Source: Stentor coeruleus (taxonomy: Eukaryota > Ciliophora > Heterotrichea > Heterotrichida > Stentoridae). From it: DNA of 41,085 nt. The stretch covers positions 1 through 41,085 of the forward strand of contig MPUH01000664.1 in assembly GCA_001970955.1 (NCBI GenBank), read 5' to 3'. Position 1 is the first letter of the stretch, and each line of letters starts with the position of its first letter. Of this stretch, positions 9,601-19,758 are shown piece by piece. The position numbers and the translations under genes were made by a program. The notes beneath the pieces were generated by a model, which had not been told where the DNA came from, ran no database searches, and saw nothing but the letters and a program-made list of their open reading frames with translations.

Positions 9601-10074
9601 GATGTTTTATTATTTAGTTTTTTTATTGGAGTTGAGATGAAAGAGTAGTTTTTAGGGAATAAGGATTATAGTGAGATGATGTTTGGAGTTAATAGATTGT
9701 TTTAGGGTGGTATTTTATTGATTTTATAGTTTTTGGATATACAATTTGAATGAAAAACTGAAATAGTTTTGTAAGGATAGATAGGATAAAGTATTTTTGA
9801 GGCTGGTCTTGTTTGAATGTTAGAAATATTTGTGTTTTTTCCAAGATAAATGACTAATTTGAATTTAAGGGTTGCTATATGGTTAGGCCGAGTTTTAAAC
9901 TTTACAAGTTTTTTAGTAGTTTTTTAAGTGTGAAAGTATATGAGGACATACAAAAATAAAAATACCCTAGGATGATTGATATATTTTTTGTTATTTTAAC
10001 TTAGTCAGTGTTTTTATAATATAATTTAATATCAAAATTAAGTAAATTTGAATAGAAAATAGAGGTAATAAAAA
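9601..10074. other. Intergenic region between divergent genes
   Basis: No gene is seen. The left two thirds are G/T-rich on the + strand (A/C-rich on the strand of the HIBCH-like gene it precedes). The last ~70 bases before the ankyrin gene are plain AT-rich. Confidence 0.6.
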
Positions 10075-10569
10075 ATGGGATCTGTGCCATCAGCCAAAAA
10101 AATTTCCTCAGTAAAAACATCAGATTTAAGCGAACTCATCACTCAAATTAAATCAAAATCTCCTGATGCTATTAACCATATTAAGCAGCTGCAGAATTTT
10201 AAAAAAATCGAAGTCTCTGAGGTAAAATATATTAAGAATCAATGGAGTCTACTTCATCTTGCAAGTTGGTATGGGAATTATCCTCTTTGCAAAGAATTAA
10301 TTAAACTTGGAATCGACACTAATCTTTTGGATAATGTATTTTATAATTAGCATAAAGAAACTCCTTTACACCTTGCTGCATGGAGAGGACATTTCAAAAC
10401 TGTTAAAATTCTCCTTTCAACTTCAGATATTGGAAAAGTAAATGTTGTAAGTTATATATAGAAAGGAGAGTCTGCAAAAGATCTTGCACGCGAAAAAGGA
10501 TATAAAGATATTGTTGAGTTAATAGAAAATTTTAAAGAAAATGCTTTGACGATACAAGAGTTGATATAA
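10075..10569 (+). CDS. Small ankyrin-repeat protein, three exons, possible N-myristoylation
   Basis: Three exons (10075-10335, 10351-10446, 10462-10569), separated by two 15-nt introns, encode 154 residues. From about residue 58 there are roughly three ankyrin repeats: WSLLHLASWYGNYPLCKELI with GIDTNLLDN, then ETPLHLAAWRGHFKTVKILL, then ESAKDLAREKGYKDIVELI. Ankyrin repeats mediate protein-protein binding. The start MGSVPSAKK has Gly2 and Ser6, as in N-myristoylation signals, so a membrane-attached adaptor is possible (inference). Without splicing the frame would end after 91 residues, in the middle of the repeat array, so the introns are well supported. Both introns are multiples of three and carry an in-frame TAG. 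The gene is convergent with the ABC transporter, 65 bp away. Stop TAA. Confidence 0.88.
10336..10350 (+). other. 15-nt intron (ankyrin gene, intron 1)
   Basis: It reads gtattttataattag and lies between codons. Splicing joins NLLDN to HKETPLHLAAW, completing the canonical ankyrin spacing. Its last triplet is an in-frame TAG. Confidence 0.92.
10447..10461 (+). other. 15-nt intron (ankyrin gene, intron 2)
   Basis: It reads gtaagttatatatag and is phase 0. Splicing joins GKVNV to KGESAKDLA, the start of the last ankyrin repeat. It ends with an in-frame TAG. Confidence 0.92.
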
Positions 10570-10634
10570 TAAAGATAATTAACTACTGAATTTTTTTATC
10601 AATCATACTATTAAAATCTATCTAATTTCCTAAT

Positions 10635-13600
10635 CTATTCCGAAACAGCAAGCCTAGATAATAAATATTCACTTTCCTCCGGTCCTGTATGTTTTATCAT
10701 CTTCATCAAATGTGACTCTGGTTCATTAATCAAATCTCTTGGATGTCCTTCTTGCACAGCTTTTCCTGCCTCCATAATAATCATCCAATCACTTTCTATA
10801 ACTGTTCTAAGCCTATGCGCAACAATCAAAAGTGTGCTTTTTTTAAATCTTTTTAATAACTGACTTTGTATAAATTCATCTGTTTCACTATCAACATTAG
10901 CAGTTGCTTCATCTATCATCACAATTTTATTTTTTCTTAAAATAGCTCTAGCTAAACAAACAAGTTGTTTTTGTCCAGCTGATAAACTTAATCCTTTTGA
11001 GTTTATTTGCGATTCAAGTCCTTCAGGTAATTGTTCTAATAATCCACCAAGTCTAACTTTTTTAAGGACTTTAATTATTTCATCATCAGAATGATCATGA
11101 AATGGATCAAGGTTATCTTTAAGACTTGCTATAAAAAGAGTTGCGGATTGAGGGATTACAGACATTTGCTTTCTTAAGTCATGAAGTCCTACTTTTAGAT
11201 AGTCTTGGTTGTCTATAAAAATTGTTCCTTGTTGAGGATTTGTTAAACGGAAAAGAACTTGCATTATAGAAGATTTACCAGCACCTGTTCTGCCGATGAT
11301 CCCAGTTTTCATTCCAGGCTGGATTGTGAAATCAAGACCTTTAAGAGCGTAGTCATAATTTTCACGGTATTTCATGTAGAGATCACGAACTTCTATTTTT
11401 CCTTTAGATACTTTGAATGAACTATCTGATATGTATTCACCTTCAACTGATAGTTTTTGGTATTCGAAAAGACGCTGTGGTGAAGCCATGTTATTGTCTG
11501 TATCAATAGCAATTCTAAAAAGATAACCAATATAACCCATGATTGTAATACTAATTGAAATACTCATTCCTGCAAGCCCTGGAGCCATTGTATCTTTAAT
11601 CAAAACTAGTACAATAATATTTATCACATTCATAATATTTGGGCCAATCTCTAAATACATCTGAATTCCTCTAAATATTAATTGAAACGAAATATAAGAT
11701 TTCAAATTATCTTCTATGCTTTGATTCATTTCCCTCTTTAATCTATGACTTAAATCTAAACATCTTATAGTACTAAGTCCATGAATAGAAGTATTAAGTA
11801 AAGATATAATAGGAGACTTTGTTGTAAGTTCAAGTACCTTAAGATCTTTATTTATTCTTGCTAAATATCTTGTTAATAATATAAAGTAAACTATCATAAC
11901 TGCTAAAGCTATAAGGATATAAGGGTTAATAATAATAACAACAATAAAATTTCCAGTGACTAAAGTGAATGAATTAACAAATTCTCCTATAGTCATAACA
12001 AGTGTTTCATCCATCAAAGATGTGTCTTTAGAAAATCTATTTAGCATTCGACCTGTAGGATTTTGGTCGAAAAATACACTTTTAGTATATGATAAACCAG
12101 TTAGAGCTTCATTATGTAGTCTTTGTGCTGATTTCAATAAGGGGAAATTTAAAACACATGTACGGAGGAAACTTAAAATATAAAGTATTATAACTAAAAT
12201 ACCCATTCCTAGTATGTATTTATTGTTTTCTTGATCAGAAACAGATGACCAATAAGCTATCCAATATATAATAGATAAATAAGATATTTGTGCTGCTATT
12301 TGTATCAAAATGCATAAAAGAATAAAAAACCAATTATTATAACCAAATATCAAAAATCTCCAATATATTTTAAATGGGACATTTCCTTTAGCTCTTTCTT
12401 CTACTTGTATTGATTTAATATCTTGTGTTGCAGCTCTTTTATATTCACTAGTTCCTGGTTTTTTCACAACCTCTTCTTCAACAACTTTTTTAGCCTGGCT
12501 TAATTTGCCTAAATAAGCAGAAAATCCTTTTTCAATAAGCTTTTCATATGTCCCAAAAAATATCTGATTTCCTTCATCTAATATCAATACTTTATCTGCA
12601 TGTGATACAAAATGTGCTTGATGTGTTGCTAGAATTACTGTTTTATCTGCTAAAACCCCTTTAATACAATCATGAAATAGTTTTGAACATACTTCTGGGT
12701 CAACAGCACTTAATGGATCATCTAATAAGATTATTTCTCGATTAGCATAAACAGCTCTTGCTAAAGAAACCCTAGCTTTTTGTCCTCCACTTAAAGTTAT
12801 ACCTCTATCTCCAACAACAGTTTCATCTCTATATTCCTTAAAAAGATCAAAATCTTTATCAAGACAACAAGCTGTTGTAACTTTATCATACCATTCTTCA
12901 TCCATTCCTAAACCCATAAGTATATTTTGTTTTATAGTTCCAGATATAATCCAAGGTTCTTCACTTGCTAGAGAAATTCTTCCATTAGCTTTAACATTCC
13001 CTTCTGATATAAAAATTTCTTTTAATAAACCCATAAAAAGAGCTGATTTTCCTGAACCAACAGCCCCAATTACTATTATAAGTTCTCCAGGTTTACATTT
13101 GAAATTCAATTGATTAAGACTCCAAGTAATTTTACTTTCTCTTATAGTCGACATTTCGCTTTCATCATTTTTAGGTTTTTCAGGTTCCTGCCACATAAAT
13201 TTGCAATTTTTTACTTGTAAAGAATATCCTTCAGAACAAGGCTCAAAAGGGATTTTAGTCCTTTCTTGCATCAAAAGTGTTTGAGTTATTCTTTTCATAG
13301 CTGTTATTATAAGAAATACTTGCATAACCCCTGCTGTCCCAACAAGACTTACTAACCCAGTACATAATATAAGTACAGCTATAGAACTAAAAGCTGTACC
13401 TGCTTGAAGTTTATTCCCAAGAGCTATATACATAGAAAAAGTTACGAAAAGTACAAGACCTGTAGAACCATAATTGATTGATCTATAAAAACAAGAAACT
13501 AAAGCTTTTTTATTGTATAGCTGAATTTCCATTTTGCGCTTATTGAATAGACTATCTAAATAAGGATGTTCCCAGCCATATAGTTTTACTATTCTTATAC

Positions 13601-14414
13601 CTTCAATAAGATTTGTTATCATTTTCATTCTTGAATCCCCTATTGCTGAAGTTAAATACCTATACTTGCCTATAATTTTACCAAAATAATAAATCAAAGG
13701 GAAATGAAAAATAGCGACTAGTATCCCAACAACACCTGAGACCCCTAAATTGAACCCAAGTAAAATTATTGACCCCACAATAAAAGTTGGCATGGCAAAG
13801 AAAAATGGCATAAGAGGTAAACCTTCAAAGAACTCAACATCAGCTGATACTAAACTTGTGATTTTTCCAACTTGATCACCTTGTGATATTTCTCCAAGAT
13901 AGGTTTTTAAGGTTTTTTCAAAAATTAACTGAGTCAAAATGCCTTTAATTCTTGCGATAAAAATAAAGCACAACACAAAAGATCTGTTGATTCCTAAACT
14001 TATAATAATAACTAGAATAGAATAAGCTATAATATAACCTACAATATGAGAAACTGGTTCATCATTATTGTTTATATAGTTAACAATATACACAACCATC
14101 AATGATGACAGAATCATACAATTGTAACTAATAATTCCAGGCAAATTAGCTAAAAAGTATTCAATTTTAAGTACAGACCAAAGAGCATTGAAAATATTCG
14201 GTGATTTATTAAGCTTTTCTTTCTTCCAAGCTTTGTTTACTTTTTTGAATACCTCATGATATTGCATTCGATCTGGTAATTTTATCATATTTTCCATACT
14301 TGGGGGATTAGATCTGAAATGCTTTGCCATAGGGAAAACCCAAGTTAGGAAAAGATCATTAAGCCAGTTCGCTTTGTCATATGGGAAAGGTGCATAACTC
14401 ACAGGTTCTTCCAT
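10635..14414 (-). CDS. ABC transporter, subfamily C (MRP-like), full transporter
   Basis: This encodes a 1259-residue protein with the order TMD1-NBD1-TMD2-NBD2 and no extra N-terminal TMD0, as in short MRPs (ABCC4-like). Membrane helices lie at ~85-380 and ~690-970. NBD1 has Walker A GAVGSGKS (450-457), LSGGQ (541-545), Walker B IILLDD (561-566) and H598. NBD2 has GRTGAGKS (1041-1048), LSAGQ (1144-1148), IVMIDE with catalytic Glu1169, and H1200. As usual for ABCC proteins, NBD1 has Asp (D566) in place of the catalytic Glu, so ATP hydrolysis should be asymmetric. The linker (640-680) is charged. Such proteins export organic anions and conjugates across plasma or vacuolar membranes; the substrate cannot be told. 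The second signature is LSAGQ, where LSGGQ is canonical, a mild variation. Start MEEPVSYAPF fits the family's cytosolic lead; stop TAG. Confidence 0.95.
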   Translation of the reverse strand: MEEPVSYAPFPYDKANWLNDLFLTWVFPMAKHFRSNPPSMENMIKLPDRMQYHEVFKKVNKAWKKEKLNKSPNIFNALWSVLKIEYFLANLPGIISYNCMILSSLMVVYIVNYINNNDEPVSHIVGYIIAYSILVIIISLGINRSFVLCFIFIARIKGILTQLIFEKTLKTYLGEISQGDQVGKITSLVSADVEFFEGLPLMPFFFAMPTFIVGSIILLGFNLGVSGVVGILVAIFHFPLIYYFGKIIGKYRYLTSAIGDSRMKMITNLIEGIRIVKLYGWEHPYLDSLFNKRKMEIQLYNKKALVSCFYRSINYGSTGLVLFVTFSMYIALGNKLQAGTAFSSIAVLILCTGLVSLVGTAGVMQVFLIITAMKRITQTLLMQERTKIPFEPCSEGYSLQVKNCKFMWQEPEKPKNDESEMSTIRESKITWSLNQLNFKCKPGELIIVIGAVGSGKSALFMGLLKEIFISEGNVKANGRISLASEEPWIISGTIKQNILMGLGMDEEWYDKVTTACCLDKDFDLFKEYRDETVVGDRGITLSGGQKARVSLARAVYANREIILLDDPLSAVDPEVCSKLFHDCIKGVLADKTVILATHQAHFVSHADKVLILDEGNQIFFGTYEKLIEKGFSAYLGKLSQAKKVVEEEVVKKPGTSEYKRAATQDIKSIQVEERAKGNVPFKIYWRFLIFGYNNWFFILLCILIQIAAQISYLSIIYWIAYWSSVSDQENNKYILGMGILVIILYILSFLRTCVLNFPLLKSAQRLHNEALTGLSYTKSVFFDQNPTGRMLNRFSKDTSLMDETLVMTIGEFVNSFTLVTGNFIVVIIINPYILIALAVMIVYFILLTRYLARINKDLKVLELTTKSPIISLLNTSIHGLSTIRCLDLSHRLKREMNQSIEDNLKSYISFQLIFRGIQMYLEIGPNIMNVINIIVLVLIKDTMAPGLAGMSISISITIMGYIGYLFRIAIDTDNNMASPQRLFEYQKLSVEGEYISDSSFKVSKGKIEVRDLYMKYRENYDYALKGLDFTIQPGMKTGIIGRTGAGKSSIMQVLFRLTNPQQGTIFIDNQDYLKVGLHDLRKQMSVIPQSATLFIASLKDNLDPFHDHSDDEIIKVLKKVRLGGLLEQLPEGLESQINSKGLSLSAGQKQLVCLARAILRKNKIVMIDEATANVDSETDEFIQSQLLKRFKKSTLLIVAHRLRTVIESDWMIIMEAGKAVQEGHPRDLINEPESHLMKMIKHTGPEESEYLLSRLAVSE

Positions 14415-15093
14415 TTATTAGATGCACCATTTCAGTTAGAGTAAAAAGAGAGATGACTTTGCTAAGGGATTTAGAAGGAATTAATGTTGGATGATTAGGC
14501 TGGATAAATGCGGTTTATAAAAATAAGAGATGATACTTTTAGTTTACATATTAATTTTAGTTATGATATTAAGATTTTTACTATAGATTACTGAGATATA
14601 AAAATTATTTGTATAAGTTTTTTGTAATTTTGATAATTTTTAGTTTTTATTTATTATGATAAAGGGTATTGCTTTTTTTAAGCTTGATGTGGAAGACTTT
14701 GAAATACTTTTTAGTTTATCTTTCATCTTTAAGTTTATGTTGTTTATTATTTTTTTTCGGTAAAGGTAAATTGGGCATAAAAGTTTTTGCTTGCATTTAA
14801 ATCAGTTACTTTTATGTCTATAGAATTGAGAATTTTTTATATATGTTTTCTACTAAGATTAACTTTTATTTGTATGCACAATGCAAATTCTGTTTTTCTA
14901 TATTAAATAAACATATCCCAAACTATTATCTCAAATATAAACAAACTACAAATTTTAAATAATTCAAAACCTAAATCTCCATTTAAAAACCCACAGTTCA
15001 ACACTTCGCAATATTTCCCCAAATCCTCATATAAAATTTACACAATCAAATCATCCAATTTCTCAAAATCTACCCCATCTCCTAAATTAACTA
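14415..15093. other. Intergenic region
   Basis: No gene is seen on either strand. Composition changes partway, at about 14880: the left part, before the ABC gene, is richer in G than C on the + strand, while the right part, behind the channel gene, is C-rich and G-poor. No tRNA-like fold was recognised. Confidence 0.6.
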
Positions 15094-18000
15094 TTATCTA
15101 CTTTCCAACGCTTTCAAAATCAAATCAACCTTCATCTCCAAACTATCCATCTTCCCTTGCATCTCTCCAATATTACTTTCCATATACTCTTTCACTTCAC
15201 CAATTTTCTTATCAACATTTTCATTCATACTTCTCTCAGTTTTATACACAGCTCTTCTAATATCTTTAATTTTCCCATCCCAAACATAATCTTCATTTTC
15301 ATAAGCATAAATAAGTGTATGTATATAAAACCTTTCATTATTAACAAAAAACAAACTTTTTATCTGCTCAACTTCTAAAATAACTTCAGTCATTTCCTTA
15401 TGGTCATAAACTTCTGATTTTATCTGAAACTCATCAAATGAGTCTCCTAATATAGAAATAATCATATTTAGCATCAAAATAACATTGAAAACTATAGCAA
15501 ATAAAAAAGTAGCATATGTTAATGTGAATTCATTGATTTCACTAGGAATACTTTCTCCAAACCCAAGTCCAAATGAATGTATCCATAAATACTCAAATGA
15601 AAGATCAGTGTTTTCAGCAGCAATTCTTAGCAAACCAAAGCATAGGGTTGTGTATACGAAAATTACTAGAAAACTTGTTATGCTTCTGAATGATAAGAGG
15701 ATAAGGCGGATGTAATAACGTGTATAATCAAAAGCTCTAAAGCCTGTCATGCCTCTGATACAATTTAAAATGACCATAAGCCAAGTTAATTGATAAGGAA
15801 CTATTAAGATAAATTTTAGAAAGATCCAGACAATAGTTATCCAGAAACGAACTAAATCTAACTGATTCCATCTTTCGTTAAAATAGCTCATTTTCAAATA
15901 GCAGAACTGAACAACTTCCCATAAGAATAAAAATATATTAATAGCAGCCAAAACTCCTAAATAATAATAGCTAAAATCTCCTATTATAAGCACCATAAAT
16001 ACAAGATTTAGCCACAATATTATTGAGTAAAAATAAATCCAGCTTTTAATCAAATTCCAACGAGCTCTTACAAGATAATGAATAAATTTAGTCCTAAAAA
16101 CCTCTTCAACAGAACAGTCTTGAAGGATTTTAAGAAGTTCAATACAAATCCCAGCTGAAAGCGCAAAACGAGTTGATTCGATTTTTAATGGTAAGACCCC
16201 TTGGGTTTCATCAGAACAAAAATATTTTATGTCAATAGTTTTTTCTGTAGAAATTCTGACCATAGGTAAACTTGCATTTGGCACAGCGAAATATATTTTA
16301 TCTTTTTTTGAAGTAATGCACATTGATAAAAAACGAATAAGGGTTTTAGATGAATTAATGCTACTTTTAACGATAGTGACCAAGTCATCAGTTACAGCAT
16401 CGATATTTTCTTGAAAACTTTCTTTATCTTTCTGATTAAACTGAAGCGAAGTCAGATAGTCCAGCATACAATCAGTACAAGCATAATGATTTTCTTTTAT
16501 CGAATAATAAATAGCAGAATGATAAAATTTGTCTTGAGTCAATTTAAATTTCCCAGCCAAACAAAGACTTTTAATGATTTTTGTTATTTCAATAGTCTTT
16601 CTTGGTACTTGTAATATATAATTAACATCATTGGCAATAGAGTTTAATATCATATCTTTTGTTGTTGGGTCTGATTTAGTAACAACTACAGACAAATAGT
16701 TTACTATTATCTCTGCACACTCTAAATTACCAGCTTTCATAGCATAATATATAATAGATCTTCCTTTACTATTTTTAATAATTTTAAACTTTCCATGTTT
16801 AATCAAAATCCCAACTATCTTCGTTGCATACTCATGTATTTTTGCTACTTTAATAATTTTAGGTAAATCTTCAATCAAAGCATCAGAATCCATATCATTC
16901 TCTTTACTTAACATTTCATCAAGTTTATCAATAAGTATTTCAGTGCATTTCTCATGATTATTTGCAATACAATAATACCATATTGTGCACTCTGATTTAC
17001 TTTTGACCATTGAAATTTTATTATTCTCACACATAGCCTTTATGATCCCTTCAAGGTATTGTGTTTCTTTTATTTTACTCAATATAACATCAATATCATT
17101 ATATAATAAATCTAATTCTTTTTCATAATCACCTAGAATTTTTGCATTAAAATGATCATAAAGAACACTCATTAAATAATCAGTTGTACTTTCATGATTG
17201 CTTACTAATGTAAAATATAAAAGTGAATGTTCTGATTCATTATTATTTAAAGCTAATAAGTCATTGTTTTCTAAGGTTTGAAAAGCTAGGGTTAGTTTTT
17301 CTGAATTTGTAGTGGATTGGATAATTTGAGGAAGTTTTTGGCAGATTATACTGATATCTATATCATTTTTATGATCAATACTTGCAAGGGTGTTTTCAAA
17401 ACTTAATGCTGGGGTACTATCAATTTTGTTTAAACAATAAGAAATTAGATAGTCTAAAAATATGTCTGGAATTTCACTTTTTATTGAGTTNTCAATTTTG
17501 TTTAAACAATAAGAAATTAGATAGTCTAAAAATATGTCTGGAATTTCACTTTTTATTGAGTTAATAGTTTCTTTGTCTATTTTTGTAAAATCTGAGCTTT
17601 CTGGGTCAGTTAGGAGTTTTAGAAGAAGATTTGGAATCTCATTTGCCACAGATTTTAAACACTTTATATAAGATTCTAATGAAATATTGTTTTTTAGTGA
17701 TAAGGTGTAATTGAAAATAATTTTAGTGCAATCTGAGTGATTTAATCTAGAAGCATACAGTGCAGGAGTTGCATTAAACCTATCCATTTCAATCTCAAAC
17801 GACCCATTCCAGCATAGTTTATCTAAAATTTCAGGTAACCCATAATTAGCACAATAATGAAGAAGTGTATATTTTTGATCGTTAACAAAAATAAAACTAG
17901 GAAATGGTTTTGAGTACTCTAAAGATATCATAAACATATTGCTAACTCTAATATAATTAAGAAACCTGATATTTTTTGGGCATAAAAACTCTCTTTTAGT

Positions 18001-19758
18001 AAAACTAGCACTCTCTAAGTCATAAATTAATGCAACAGATCCATTATAAGGAATAAATTGAATATTAGATTCCTGATCAAATCTACAATGCCAATTCATA
18101 CCACAAAATTTATCAAAACAAACTTTTTCATTATTTTTCTCCAAATCCCAAATTTTTATTATATCATAATTCGATATACTCATTAAAAGCTTTGAATTCA
18201 AATTAAACCTTAAAACTTTAATATCATCAATTATAGTATTGATAGTATTTTCAAAATTTTTGTCTTTTAAATTATAGATTATAATCCCCCAGAGTAATCC
18301 ACAAGCTATAAAATTCCTATCTTTGCTGAACTCTAAAACATTGATATTTTTAGTTTTAATTGTGAAATTATGATCTTCAGTTTGTTTGTTAATATCCCAT
18401 ATAGTGATTTCGGCATTTGATCCTACAGCTAAACGTTCTGAGTCATAAGAAAATGCTAAAGCTGTAATATTATCAACTTTAATATTAAACTTTACTGTTT
18501 GGTTATCTAAATCCCACACTTTAAAACAATCTTCTGAACTACTAGCAGCAAAATCTCCATTATTGCTTATTGAAATACATTTTATATACTCATCATATTC
18601 CCCAATCCATGATTCATTATTTCTATCATCAAGTGACCAGATCACAATTGATTTCATCCAATGTTTTGCAATAGAATATTTTAGGTTTTCAGTAACAAAT
18701 TCGTTTTTATGGATTTTTTTTAATTGGGTAATTTTTATAGTATTAAAGTCTTCAGGGCTTGCAAAATATTTACTATCATGACTAAATGCAACTGATTTTA
18801 GCAGATACTCACCCAGGCTAATTCTAAATAAAATCTCTAGTTCTTCAGATTGAAAAATATTAATAGTTTTATCATCATATATACTTGCAAGATATAAACC
18901 ATTAGGACTATAGTTTAAGTATTTCACCATTGCTTCATTACCAAAACCACAATTTTTAAGCATTTCACTTTCTATATGCCAATTTTGTATATTACCATTG
19001 AAAAAACCAATTGCTATATATTCTCCATTTGGGTTAAAAGCTACAGAAGAAAACAAAGAACTATCATCAAAAAGCCCATGAGAAACATTTGTATAATTAA
19101 TCATATCCCAGATATAAAAATAGTCAGTATCGCAGCTGACTAAAAATCTGCCAGTTTTTTCAAAACTCAAATTCAAAACAAATTCCATTTTATGCTCTAA
19201 GATTCTCTCTTCAACTTCTTCTCCGTCTATAAGCTTAAGGTTAATATTTTTATCCTGAAGTGCTATTGCTAAGGTTTTACTATCAGGACTGAATGCTATA
19301 CAATTTATATCACAAACAGAGGTAAAATTTCTGATTTCAACCATTTCGACCAAATCCCATATTGAAATTTTTTTATCTTCCCCTGCGCTTATAAGCCTTA
19401 AACTTTCAGGAGAAAAACATACTTGGTTGACTACTCCGTTATGGGCTTCTAATTCAAAACAATTATTCTGTTCTGAAAATTTCCATAGAAAAATGAAGTT
19501 TGAAATAGAACCTGCGGCTAGAAGCATCCCATCATTACTAAATGCTAGACAAATAATTTGATATGGAATATCTTCTATGGTTATAGAATTGCTGTTATTA
19601 GATAATGTTTCAATTCTATCTTGAGAGTAAGACTTAATGCTTTCAACATCGTCAATTGCTTCTAATGAGTCTTTTTGAGCAAATAATTGATTGGATGTTT
19701 GATAAGTGTCATAGTTTGGAAAGTCGTCAAGAAGGCTAACCGTGATGTTATTATCCAT
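15094..19758 (-). CDS. Giant WD40 / ankyrin-like / TRP-type ion channel protein
   Basis: The frame is 1554 residues as assembled; about 1530 once an in-frame 24-codon assembly duplication (at ~731-778) is removed. Residues ~60-600 hold WD40-type blades (e.g. KKISIWDL, CFKVWDLDN, AEITIWDIN, YDIIKIWDL), enough for roughly two beta propellers. Residues ~630-690 and ~820-1110 hold ankyrin-like units, including four copies of an ~80-residue repeat around a motif like SxIYY...NxxCT. Residues ~1235-1440 form a six-helix ion transport domain: S1 ~1240-1262, S2 ~1265-1288, S3 ~1301-1320, S5 ~1350-1378, pore HSFGLGFGES (~1394-1403), and S6 with LNMIISILGDSFDEF, a TRP-like S6 and gate. A coiled coil ends the protein (~1510-1550), as in tetrameric TRP channels. 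It is likely a cation channel of plasma, ciliary or vacuolar membrane; gating and selectivity are unknown. S4 is poor in Arg/Lys, so it is not a classic voltage sensor. Stop TAA. Confidence 0.87.
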   Translation of the reverse strand: MDNNITVSLLDDFPNYDTYQTSNQLFAQKDSLEAIDDVESIKSYSQDRIETLSNNSNSITIEDIPYQIICLAFSNDGMLLAAGSISNFIFLWKFSEQNNCFELEAHNGVVNQVCFSPESLRLISAGEDKKISIWDLVEMVEIRNFTSVCDINCIAFSPDSKTLAIALQDKNINLKLIDGEEVEERILEHKMEFVLNLSFEKTGRFLVSCDTDYFYIWDMINYTNVSHGLFDDSSLFSSVAFNPNGEYIAIGFFNGNIQNWHIESEMLKNCGFGNEAMVKYLNYSPNGLYLASIYDDKTINIFQSEELEILFRISLGEYLLKSVAFSHDSKYFASPEDFNTIKITQLKKIHKNEFVTENLKYSIAKHWMKSIVIWSLDDRNNESWIGEYDEYIKCISISNNGDFAASSSEDCFKVWDLDNQTVKFNIKVDNITALAFSYDSERLAVGSNAEITIWDINKQTEDHNFTIKTKNINVLEFSKDRNFIACGLLWGIIIYNLKDKNFENTINTIIDDIKVLRFNLNSKLLMSISNYDIIKIWDLEKNNEKVCFDKFCGMNWHCRFDQESNIQFIPYNGSVALIYDLESASFTKREFLCPKNIRFLNYIRVSNMFMISLEYSKPFPSFIFVNDQKYTLLHYCANYGLPEILDKLCWNGSFEIEMDRFNATPALYASRLNHSDCTKIIFNYTLSLKNNISLESYIKCLKSVANEIPNLLLKLLTDPESSDFTKIDKETINSIKSEIPDIFLDYLISYCLNKIXNSIKSEIPDIFLDYLISYCLNKIDSTPALSFENTLASIDHKNDIDISIICQKLPQIIQSTTNSEKLTLAFQTLENNDLLALNNNESEHSLLYFTLVSNHESTTDYLMSVLYDHFNAKILGDYEKELDLLYNDIDVILSKIKETQYLEGIIKAMCENNKISMVKSKSECTIWYYCIANNHEKCTEILIDKLDEMLSKENDMDSDALIEDLPKIIKVAKIHEYATKIVGILIKHGKFKIIKNSKGRSIIYYAMKAGNLECAEIIVNYLSVVVTKSDPTTKDMILNSIANDVNYILQVPRKTIEITKIIKSLCLAGKFKLTQDKFYHSAIYYSIKENHYACTDCMLDYLTSLQFNQKDKESFQENIDAVTDDLVTIVKSSINSSKTLIRFLSMCITSKKDKIYFAVPNASLPMVRISTEKTIDIKYFCSDETQGVLPLKIESTRFALSAGICIELLKILQDCSVEEVFRTKFIHYLVRARWNLIKSWIYFYSIILWLNLVFMVLIIGDFSYYYLGVLAAINIFLFLWEVVQFCYLKMSYFNERWNQLDLVRFWITIVWIFLKFILIVPYQLTWLMVILNCIRGMTGFRAFDYTRYYIRLILLSFRSITSFLVIFVYTTLCFGLLRIAAENTDLSFEYLWIHSFGLGFGESIPSEINEFTLTYATFLFAIVFNVILMLNMIISILGDSFDEFQIKSEVYDHKEMTEVILEVEQIKSLFFVNNERFYIHTLIYAYENEDYVWDGKIKDIRRAVYKTERSMNENVDKKIGEVKEYMESNIGEMQGKMDSLEMKVDLILKALESR
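17420..17562. repeat. 71-bp direct duplication around a single N (assembly overlap)
   Basis: Bases 17420-17490 recur identically at 17492-17562 with N at 17491. With the N this adds 72 nt (24 codons) in frame to the channel gene, so the protein has a false internal repeat with one unknown residue. Confidence 0.9.

Noticed and set aside
10075..10350. A separate 91-residue ankyrin gene ending at the TAG at 10348-10350
   Set aside because: A 15-nt intron with GT...AG ends at that TAG, and the following frame completes the ankyrin repeats.
10635..14414. NBD1 of the ABC transporter as inactivated
   Set aside because: Asp in place of the catalytic Glu in NBD1 is normal for the ABCC subfamily, so it is not a degenerate feature here.
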